A DNA stretch of 64,000 nucleotides from Pseudomonas viridiflava (GTDB taxonomy: Bacteria; Pseudomonadota; Gammaproteobacteria; Pseudomonadales; Pseudomonadaceae), in contig NZ_UWFA01000416.1 of assembly GCF_900601905.1 (NCBI RefSeq), positions 248,001 to 312,000 of the forward strand. The letters run 5' to 3'. Each line of letters begins with the position of its first letter. Within the stretch, counting starts at the first letter, position 1. Positions 58,007 to 64,000 of the stretch are shown here, piece after piece. Made by a program: the position numbers and the translations under genes. The notes beneath the pieces were generated by a model. That model saw nothing but the letters and a program-made list of their open reading frames with translations, had not been told where the DNA came from and did no database searches.

Positions 58007-58321
58007 ATGACCTCCGTAGCCGACGCCGTTCAAGCAATGAAAGCCAAGTTCAACCCAGCAGCCGCTGCAGGTCTGGACCTGGTTTTCGGCTTCCGTATCG
58101 ATGAAGACAAACACTTTTCGCTGATCGTCAAAGACAGCACCTGTGAGCTGCAGGAAGGCGAAAACCCTGACGCGCAAGTGACCCTGGTGATGGACGCAGA
58201 GACGCTGCAAGGCATCGTCAGCGGCGAAACCGATGGCATGCAGGCTTTCATGGGCGGCAAGCTGCGCGCTGAAGGCGACATGATGCTGGCCATGAAACTG
58301 AGCGAACTGTTCCCGGCCTGA
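58007..58321 (+). CDS. SCP2 sterol-carrier-like protein
   Basis: This 104-residue protein has the SCP2 fold signature ('IVSGETDGMQAFMGGKLRAEGDMMLAMKLSELF', about 70-102). AAAGGA precedes the ATG. SCP2 proteins bind lipids or acyl-CoA and are common near beta-oxidation genes. It has its own terminator and lies 46 bases after the phosphatase gene. Confidence 0.93.
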   Translation: MTSVADAVQAMKAKFNPAAAAGLDLVFGFRIDEDKHFSLIVKDSTCELQEGENPDAQVTLVMDAETLQGIVSGETDGMQAFMGGKLRAEGDMMLAMKLSELFPA

Positions 58322-58340
58322 TCGGTCGGCCGCGCTTTGA

Positions 58341-58371
58341 AAACCGAAGCCTGCGCGCTTCGGTTTTTTTT
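58341..58371 (+). terminator. Terminator after the SCP2 gene
   Basis: AAACCGAAGC pairs with GCTTCGGTTT around CTGCGC, followed by more T. Confidence 0.93.
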
Positions 58372-58522
58372 GCCCGACGATTGCTCGCCAAGCGCTGCGG
58401 GCCGGCAATCAAACGCGCTGATCGAACAGCAACACGGCCGCCTATAAGACAGCCCGCAACTTGTTAGCTGCATTCGATTAGTCAATGATCAACGCGCACC
58501 ATAATAAGTAGAAGGGATAAGC

Positions 58523-59599
58523 ATGGCGCTCACTGACCAGTCCACACACATTCGCGCGGGTGAAGAACTCGACGCAGCGCTCATTGACCCCTATCTCAAG
58601 AGCACCATCAGCAGTCTGCAGGGTGTGAGCGACACGCCACGAATCAGCCAGTTTCCGGGGGGTGCGTCGAACCTGACCTATCTGGTGCAGTACCCCCATC
58701 AGGAATTCGTGCTGCGCCGCCCGCCTTTTGGACAGAAGGCCCGATCGGCCCATGACATGGGTCGTGAGTTTCGCATCATCAACCAGCTCAAGGATGCCTT
58801 TCCGTATTGCCCGAAAGCGTTCGTGCATTGCACCGATGAGTCGCTGATCGGTGCCGAGTTTTACGTGATGGAACGGATCAGGGGCATCATCCTGCGCTCG
58901 GACCTGCCCCCTGAACTCAGTCTGGACGCCAGCCAGACAGAAACCCTGTGCAAAAGCTTCATTGATCGGCTGGTGGAATTGCATCAAGTCGACTATCAGG
59001 CCTGTGGTCTCGCAGACCTGGGCAAACCGCAGGGTTACGTCGAACGACAGATCCGTGGCTGGAGCGAGCGCTACGACAAGGCCTGCACGCCCGATGCGCC
59101 GCAGTGGGCAGCAGTCAAGGCCTGGCTGGTCGACAAGATGCCCGCGGATCACCCTGTGCCCGCCTTGGTCCATAACGATTACCGCTTCGACAACGTATTG
59201 CTCGATCCGGATAACCCGATGCAGATCATCGGGGTGCTGGATTGGGAAATGACCACCTTAGGCGACCCGCTCATGGACCTGGGCAACACCCTGGCGTACT
59301 GGATCGAGGCCAGCGACCCGGCACCGGTGCAACTGATGCGACGCCAGCCCAGCCATGCCCCCGGCATGCTCAGCCGCCGCGAGTTCGTCGATTACTACGC
59401 TGAGCGCTCAGGCATCGCGGTTGATAATTTCGACTTCTACTACACCTACGGGCTATTTCGCCTGGCGGGCATAGTGCAACAGATCTATTACCGCTTCTTT
59501 CATGGTCAGACTCAGGACAAACGCTTCGCACAGTTCATTCACATGAACAAGATGCTGGAGCAGATGAGCCTGCAGGTGATCGGTAAATCCACGCTTTGA
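58523..59599 (+). CDS. APH-family phosphotransferase, ACAD10-like
   Basis: This 358-residue kinase-like protein has the aminoglycoside-phosphotransferase fold: 'FPGGASNLTYLVQY' (about 46-59), catalytic 'LVHNDYRFDNVLLD' (about 214-227) and metal-binding 'GVLDWEMTTLGDPLMDLG' (about 236-253). Its relatives resemble the kinase part of eukaryotic ACAD10/11, which act on 4-hydroxyacyl-CoA, rather than antibiotic kinases. The next gene, 24 bases on, is an SDR enzyme, supporting an acyl-CoA role. AGGG precedes the ATG. Confidence 0.9.
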   Translation: MALTDQSTHIRAGEELDAALIDPYLKSTISSLQGVSDTPRISQFPGGASNLTYLVQYPHQEFVLRRPPFGQKARSAHDMGREFRIINQLKDAFPYCPKAFVHCTDESLIGAEFYVMERIRGIILRSDLPPELSLDASQTETLCKSFIDRLVELHQVDYQACGLADLGKPQGYVERQIRGWSERYDKACTPDAPQWAAVKAWLVDKMPADHPVPALVHNDYRFDNVLLDPDNPMQIIGVLDWEMTTLGDPLMDLGNTLAYWIEASDPAPVQLMRRQPSHAPGMLSRREFVDYYAERSGIAVDNFDFYYTYGLFRLAGIVQQIYYRFFHGQTQDKRFAQFIHMNKMLEQMSLQVIGKSTL

Positions 59600-59623
59600 C
59601 TGCGACCTCACAAGGAAAACAAC

Positions 59624-60391
59624 ATGTCCAGAACCCAACTGTTCGACCTCGACGGCAAGATTGCCTTTGTGTCCGGTGCCAGCCGTGGAATCGGTGAAGC
59701 CATCGCCAGGCTGTTCGCCCAGCAGGGCGCTCACGTCATTGTCAGCAGCCGCAAGATCGAGGGCTGCCAGCAAGTCGCCGATGCCATCGTTGCAGATGGC
59801 GGCAAAGCCACTGCCATGGCCTGCCACATTGGTGAGATGGAGCAGATCACGACAGTCTTTGCCCAGATCCGCGAGCAGTTCGGGCGGCTGGATATTCTGG
59901 TCAACAACGCGGCCACCAACCCGCAGTTCTGCAACGTTCTGGACACCGACCTAGGGGCCTTTCAGAAAACAGTCGACGTGAATATCCGCGGCTATTTTTT
60001 CATGTCAGTGGAAGCTGGCAAGCTGATGCGTGAGAACGGCGCGGGCAGCATTATCAACGTGGCATCGATCAACGGCGTGTCACCCGGCGTGTTCCAGGGC
60101 ATCTACTCGGTGACCAAGGCGGCGGTGATCAACATGACCAAGGTGTTCGCCAAGGAATGCGCGCCCTTCGGCATCCGCTGCAATGCCCTGCTGCCGGGCC
60201 TGACCGACACCAAATTCGCCTCGGCGCTGGTCAAGAACGACGCGATTCTGAACATGGCCCTGCAGCAGATCCCCCTCAAACGCGTTGCCGCCCCCAGCGA
60301 AATGGCGGGTGCAGTGTTGTACCTGGCCAGCGAAGCGTCGAGCTACACCACGGGCGTGGCATTGAATGTGGATGGCGGGTTTTTGTCGTGA
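59624..60391 (+). CDS. SDR-family oxidoreductase
   Basis: This 255-residue classical SDR has 'SGASRGIGEAIA' (about 16-27), 'NNAATNPQ' (about 91-98), catalytic Ser in 'NVASINGVSPG', 'YSVTKAAV' with Tyr and Lys (about 161-168) and 'TTGVALNVDGGFLS' at the end. It probably forms an operon with the ACAD10-like kinase and oxidises or reduces a hydroxyacyl-CoA. AAGGA precedes the ATG. Confidence 0.9.
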   Translation: MSRTQLFDLDGKIAFVSGASRGIGEAIARLFAQQGAHVIVSSRKIEGCQQVADAIVADGGKATAMACHIGEMEQITTVFAQIREQFGRLDILVNNAATNPQFCNVLDTDLGAFQKTVDVNIRGYFFMSVEAGKLMRENGAGSIINVASINGVSPGVFQGIYSVTKAAVINMTKVFAKECAPFGIRCNALLPGLTDTKFASALVKNDAILNMALQQIPLKRVAAPSEMAGAVLYLASEASSYTTGVALNVDGGFLS

Positions 60392-60486
60392 TGTGCCTGT
60401 AGATACTCTGTTGGGGGAGCCCTAATACCATGTATATCCGGCAGCGGCGGTGACGCTGATCCACCTTTGCGCCCTTACGGCGCGTC

Positions 60487-60506
60487 ACTTTTGTCTTGGC
60501 AAAAGT
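60487..60506. repeat. Small inverted repeat
   Basis: ACTTTTG (60487-60493) and CAAAAGT (60500-60506) flank TCTTGG. The flanks resemble an intergenic motif widespread in pseudomonads, recalled from memory. Confidence 0.45.
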
Positions 60507-60617
60507 AACCCGGCCGTCAGGACGGAACCTGACTCAACAGCGCCCGGATGCTGTGTCGGTACCCGATTCAAGGCCCACCACCCTGATAAGTCGAGGCATA
60601 GACATACAAGCAACCTC

Positions 60618-60664
60618 CGAAGGCTACGAAGCGGTGAACCCGACCCACCGCTTCGCAGCCCTCG
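60618..60664. repeat. Long imperfect hairpin before the TSUP gene
   Basis: Arms 60618-60636 (CGAAGGCTACGAAGCGGTG) and 60646-60664 (CACCGCTTCGCAGCCCTCG) pair with two mismatches over 19 bases. It lies in the gene-free stretch 60392-60783 and may be a degenerate REP-like element. Confidence 0.6.
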
Positions 60665-60783
60665 TAACCTCGGTCAGCTTCTACAGAACCAAAAGCAGCC
60701 GATAACGACACACCAAAAACTTATCGGTAAGATGCACGCCTTCTGGCGCAGCCCTTCTGCCCAACTGCCGAAAAGTCTTTCCC

Positions 60784-61563
60784 ATGCCCTTTGAACTGAG
60801 TGTCGAGTTAAGCACCCTGGCGGTGCTGGTTGTCGTGGCCTTTGTGGCTGGTTTCATTGATTCCATAGCCGGTGGCGGCGGATTGCTGACCACCCCGGCA
60901 TTGATGACGGCTGGCCTCCCCCCGCATCTGGTGCTGGGCACCAACAAGCTCAGTTCGACCTTCGGCTCGGCCATCGCCAGTTACACGTTCTATCGGCGCA
61001 AGCTGTTCAACCCCAGGGACTGGACCCGCGCCCTGCTGGGCACCGCAATCGGCGCACTGCTCGGCGCGGTTATCGCGCACTATCTGCCTGCAGCGTGGAT
61101 CAACCAGATGTTGCCGGTCATTGTCTTCGGCTGCGGTCTGTACCTGTTGTTTGGCGGCACTCCCAAGGCGCCGCTGGACAGCAACGCGCCGATCAAGCCG
61201 AAATGGCAATTGCCGCAAGGGCTCGGGCTGGGCTTCTACGATGGTGTCGCCGGCCCGGGAACGGGCGCCTTCTGGACAGTCAGCAGCCTGCTGCTCTACC
61301 CGCTTGATCTGGTCAAGGCCAGCGGCGTGGCGCGCAGCATGAATTTCGTCAGCAACGCCACGGCGCTGTCGGTGTTCATCTTTTCCGGTCAGGTGGACTG
61401 GGTCATTGGCTTGAGCATGGGCCTGGCGGTCATGGCCGGTGCAGCCCTTGGCGCTCGCAGCGCAATCAAGGGCGGGGCGAAATTCATTCGACCTGTGTTC
61501 ATCACCGTTGTGCTGTGCCTGACCGTGCGTCTAGCCTGGCAGCACTGGTTCGGGGGCGCCTGA
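60784..61563 (+). CDS. TSUP-family (TauE/SafE) membrane transporter
   Basis: This 259-residue inner-membrane protein has about eight helices and the duplicated TSUP motifs: '[19 protein letters not shown]' (about 21-39) and '[15 protein letters not shown]' (about 151-165). Members export sulfite or sulfonates, but most are uncharacterised. The last 33 bases overlap the 3' end of nudC on the opposite strand. Confidence 0.9.
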   Translation: MPFELSVELSTLAVLVVVAFVAGFIDSIAGGGGLLTTPALMTAGLPPHLVLGTNKLSSTFGSAIASYTFYRRKLFNPRDWTRALLGTAIGALLGAVIAHYLPAAWINQMLPVIVFGCGLYLLFGGTPKAPLDSNAPIKPKWQLPQGLGLGFYDGVAGPGTGAFWTVSSLLLYPLDLVKASGVARSMNFVSNATALSVFIFSGQVDWVIGLSMGLAVMAGAALGARSAIKGGAKFIRPVFITVVLCLTVRLAWQHWFGGA

Positions 61564-62367
61564 ACGCTGCGCCAGGTAGGCCTCGATCAAGTAACGGGCG
61601 ATGGAGCGGTTGGCGGGTAACGGTGGCAGATCATTGATACGAAACCAGCGGGCGTCTTCGATTTCATCGGCCTGGGGCACGATTTCGCCGCTTTCGTATT
61701 CAGCATGAAAACCCAGCATCATCGAATGCGGGAACGGCCAGCACTGGCTGCCCATGTAAGTAATATTCCTGACCTTGACCTGTACCTCTTCCATGACCTC
61801 GCGACGCACGCAATCTTCAGCAGACTCGCCCGGCTCGACGAATCCGGCCAGCGTGCTGTAGACGCCGGTGACGAAACGCGGCGAGCGAGCCAGCAGGATC
61901 TCGTCGCCCCGCGTGATCAGCACGATCATGCTCGGCGAGATTCGTGGGTAAAACCGCAGATCGTCGTGGGCACAGTACATCGCACGCTCCCCCGGCACCT
62001 GCACCGTCGGCGTCCCGCAACTGCCGCAGAAACGATGCTCGCGTGCCCAGGTGCTGATTTGCGCCGCATAGCCGAGCATCTGGAAAATATCGAAATCGCC
62101 TTCCAGCATGAACTGGCGCAAGCCCTGCCAGGTGCAACCTTCGACCTCCACGGCCTCCTTGAGCAACACCAGGTGCACCGGTTCGCCGTCCAGATGACCA
62201 ATGCCATGCTCGCCGAGAACCGGCAGATCCAGACGCCGCAACCATTCCCGAGGGAACAGCACGCCGTTGGCATCCAGCAAAAAACCGGCTGCGCTGTGCA
62301 CAACAGCCCATCCACCCGGCACCTGGATGTCCAGTACTGCGGTGGTCCAGCGCCTCACGCCTGACAT
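61531..62367 (-). CDS. nudC: NAD(+) diphosphatase NudC
   Basis: This 278-residue Nudix hydrolase removes NAD caps from RNA and cleaves NADH. The Nudix box is '[23 protein letters not shown]' (about 176-198). The NudC-specific motif is present as 'SQCWPFPHS' (usual SQPWPFPxS). In the zinc ribbon 'CGSC' is normal but the second pair reads 'CAHD', so the fourth cysteine is replaced by aspartate. AGGAG precedes the ATG. The crotonase gene lies 13 bases upstream on the same strand. Confidence 0.92.
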   Translation of the reverse strand: MSGVRRWTTAVLDIQVPGGWAVVHSAAGFLLDANGVLFPREWLRRLDLPVLGEHGIGHLDGEPVHLVLLKEAVEVEGCTWQGLRQFMLEGDFDIFQMLGYAAQISTWAREHRFCGSCGTPTVQVPGERAMYCAHDDLRFYPRISPSMIVLITRGDEILLARSPRFVTGVYSTLAGFVEPGESAEDCVRREVMEEVQVKVRNITYMGSQCWPFPHSMMLGFHAEYESGEIVPQADEIEDARWFRINDLPPLPANRSIARYLIEAYLAQRSGAPEPVLPG

Positions 62368-62380
62368 GAAAAACTCCTGA

Positions 62381-63193
62381 TTAGTTGTCGAAAACCGGCT
62401 TCTGTTTGCTCATCTGGGCAACCATGGCCAGCTTCAGGTCCGCTGATTGCAGCATGGCAGCGTTCCAGATCGCAACATGTTCCAGGCCATCATCAATCCG
62501 ATGATCGCGCATGTAGGTGATCATTTCCTTGGTGCCCGCGATGGCAATCGGCGATTTCCCGGCGATCTCGGCAGCGATGGCCATCACCCCTTCGAGCAGT
62601 GCGCATGCGTCGGCGAACGTGCGGTTGACCAGGCCAATGGCTTGCGCCTCCCGTGCCTCGACGGTCCGCCCGGTGTAAGCCAGTTCACGCATGATGCCGT
62701 CGCCGATGATCCGTGGCAGGCGTTGCAAGGTGCCGACGTCGGCTGCCATGCCCATGTCGATCTCGCGAATCGCGAATTTGGCGTCTTCGGCACAATAGCG
62801 CATGTCGCAGGCGGAAATCAGGTCGATGGCGCCACCCAGGCAATACCCTTGAATCGCGGCCAGTACCGGCTTGCGGCAGTTGTCCACGGCGGTAAATGAG
62901 GCCTGCAGGCGCTCGATGGTGCGGCGCAGGGTGCGGGCATTGCGGCCCACGTCCTTGCCCAACTGGTTGGCGACAGAGGCCAGCAGGGCCAGATCGATGC
63001 CCGACGAGAAGTGCGCGCCCGCGCCGCTCAGGACCACCACGCGGACTTCATCCGTTTCATCGACCCACTGGAATATGTCGATGATCTCCGTCCAGAACGC
63101 CGCATCCATTGCATTGAGTTTCTGCGGGCGGTTGATCTGCACATGGGCGATGTGATCATTGAGCTCGACGACGAAGGATTGATAGTCAGACAC
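62381..63193 (-). CDS. Crotonase-family protein, dienoyl-CoA isomerase-like
   Basis: This 270-residue enzyme has a GTG start with AGAGAGG upstream. The oxyanion-hole segments '[12 protein letters not shown]' (about 60) and '[20 protein letters not shown]' (about 115-134) are present. '[21 protein letters not shown]' (about 140-160) matches delta(3,5)-delta(2,4)-dienoyl-CoA isomerase (ECH1), with its Glu and Asp catalytic residues in place. It would rearrange unsaturated fatty acyl-CoA. It lies just upstream of nudC. Confidence 0.88.
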   Translation of the reverse strand: MSDYQSFVVELNDHIAHVQINRPQKLNAMDAAFWTEIIDIFQWVDETDEVRVVVLSGAGAHFSSGIDLALLASVANQLGKDVGRNARTLRRTIERLQASFTAVDNCRKPVLAAIQGYCLGGAIDLISACDMRYCAEDAKFAIREIDMGMAADVGTLQRLPRIIGDGIMRELAYTGRTVEAREAQAIGLVNRTFADACALLEGVMAIAAEIAGKSPIAIAGTKEMITYMRDHRIDDGLEHVAIWNAAMLQSADLKLAMVAQMSKQKPVFDN

Positions 63194-63479
63194 AGGGATC
63201 CTCTCTGATTTTCTTGTTGTGGCGGCCAGCGGATTCTAGCCGAGAAACTATACAAGCGAGCTGGCCGCAGCGTAAGGCAGTGGTTGTGACAGATGCCGGA
63301 CCGCTAGGCCCCAGTGCGTTTTTCTGGGCCCCGCTGCAGCCTCGAACCAGTCGCCTCGAACTAACCGATCCTTGCGCACCTTCACAGACAGGCAGGTCGC
63401 CATCCCGCAAAAGCCGGTCCCGCAGGACAAGCATATTTCGCCCCCCATTCGGCGCTTGCGAGGGGGTGATATCAGCTCG
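63194..63479. other. Intergenic region without recognised features
   Basis: No gene or convincing regulatory motif was seen in these 286 bases. A weak hairpin (GCCCCAG...CTGGGCCCC near 63310-63340) is the only structure. Two minus-strand frames here (63186-63434 and 63248-63448) look like chance. Confidence 0.5.
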
Positions 63480-63590
63480 CTAGCAGCTAAACTCTGAACG
63501 CTGGACGCCCGCGGCGGTCAGAAATCGGGTAAGCGAAACACCGTTGTGCACACTGGCATTAACCAGCACAACGACCAGTTCACTGGTCAT
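63480..63590 (-). CDS. Possible 36-residue small protein
   Basis: The ATG at 63590 has a near-perfect ribosome site (TTAGGAGG, six bases away). The 36 codons start 'MTSELVVVLVNASVHNGVSL' and end in 'SEFSC'. It is divergent from the KaiC-like gene, 33 bases away. No family was recognised; it could be a leader peptide or a real small protein. Confidence 0.45.
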   Translation of the reverse strand: MTSELVVVLVNASVHNGVSLTRFLTAAGVQRSEFSC

Positions 63591-63623
63591 GCCACACCTC
63601 CTAAGGTCGCAAGAGGGCGATTC

Positions 63624-64000
63624 TTGATCACATCAAAAGCAGCAACCGGTATCTCAGGCCTGGACGACATCCTCGCAGGCGGCTTGTCCCGTCGGCATGT
63701 GTTTCTACTCGAGGGTGAACCCGGTACAGGTAAAACCACGGTAGCCCTGCACTTTCTTCAGGCGGGCGCCGATGCAGGCGAACGCTGTCTGTACATCACG
63801 CTGTCCGAAACAGACAGGGAATTGCGCGAAGGCGCCCTTTCCCACGGCTGGGAGTTGGGCGAGAACATAACGATCTTCGAACTCACCCCTCCCGAAAGTC
63901 TGCTCGACGCGGACCATCACCAGAGTCTGCTGTATTCCTCCGACCTGGAACTGGGTGAAGCCACCCGGCAAATATTTGAAGTGGTAGAGCGCGTCAAACC
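63624..64000 (+). CDS. KaiC/RadA-like ATPase, partial at the right edge
   Basis: The frame opens with TTG at 63624, preceded by AAGAGGG, and runs off the window after about 125 residues. It begins 'TGISGLDDILAGGLSRRHVFLLEGEPGTGKTTVALHFLQAGA', containing the Walker A motif 'GEPGTGKTT' (about 32-40), as in KaiC-type RecA-fold ATPases. Such proteins in Pseudomonas are often followed by a KaiB-like or kinase gene; that part is not visible. Confidence 0.82.
   Translation, partial: MITSKAATGISGLDDILAGGLSRRHVFLLEGEPGTGKTTVALHFLQAGADAGERCLYITLSETDRELREGALSHGWELGENITIFELTPPESLLDADHHQSLLYSSDLELGEATRQIFEVVERVK

Overview
The window reads as chromosomal DNA of a Pseudomonas species, probably from the fluorescens/syringae side of the genus. 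It is GC-rich. It carries REP-type inverted pairs of the kind scattered through Pseudomonas intergenic DNA, a Crc-sequestering sRNA gene (CrcX/CrcY/CrcZ family), a PrrF iron-stress sRNA and a MuxABC-OpmB efflux operon. No tRNA, rRNA, insertion sequence, CRISPR array or prophage was seen. The species cannot be fixed from sequence alone.

Layout: 1-9.1 kb holds a LysR regulator and a leucine/isovalerate (liu) catabolic region. The liuR-liuE pair and the liuABCD operon are separated by a sigma-54-driven Crc-sequestering sRNA gene. Two near-identical palindromes, one upstream of liuR and one upstream of liuA, are the probable LiuR operators. 9.3-12.7 kb encodes a bacteriophytochrome with two consecutive histidine-kinase modules and its response regulator. 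12.9-17.1 kb has a fused indolepyruvate ferredoxin oxidoreductase and a divergent Lrp-type regulator. 17.1-18.1 kb is an iron-control spot: Fur box, PrrF sRNA, a second Fur-like box, and a small protein joining sigma region 4 to the FecR N-terminal domain and a membrane segment.

18.2-29.3 kb is mixed: an M14 carboxypeptidase, a divergent MFS pump/TetR pair, a leucine-rich-repeat protein kinase, a YebC-family protein, a divergent orphan VgrG, a DUF3203-like protein, an SDR enzyme and a MHYT-GGDEF-EAL c-di-GMP protein. 29.5-38.6 kb is the efflux operon (muxA-muxB-muxC-opmB, minus strand). 38.7-45.5 kb has tpx, the tamB/tamA outer-membrane assembly pair and a GNAT acetyltransferase. 45.7-52.1 kb has xthA, a phosphate-binding-protein/OmpA fusion, a DUF2970 protein, an orphan periplasmic binding protein, a 37-codon membrane mini-protein and the cysI-DUF934 sulfite reductase pair.

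52.3-55.9 kb is a very large LRR protein ending in an IpaH/SspH-like NEL E3 ubiquitin-ligase domain, the most unusual gene here. 56-64 kb holds sohB, a histidine phosphatase, an SCP2 protein, an aminoglycoside-phosphotransferase-like/SDR pair probably used in acyl-CoA metabolism, a TSUP transporter, nudC, a dienoyl-CoA isomerase-like crotonase and, running off the right edge, a KaiC/RadA-like ATPase.

Themes: acyl-CoA catabolism under carbon-catabolite control, iron and light sensing, envelope assembly and efflux, and eukaryote-like signalling or effector proteins. Where an upstream start codon was possible, starts were moved to the codon that best fits the ribosome binding site or the family N-terminus; such choices are stated in the entry.
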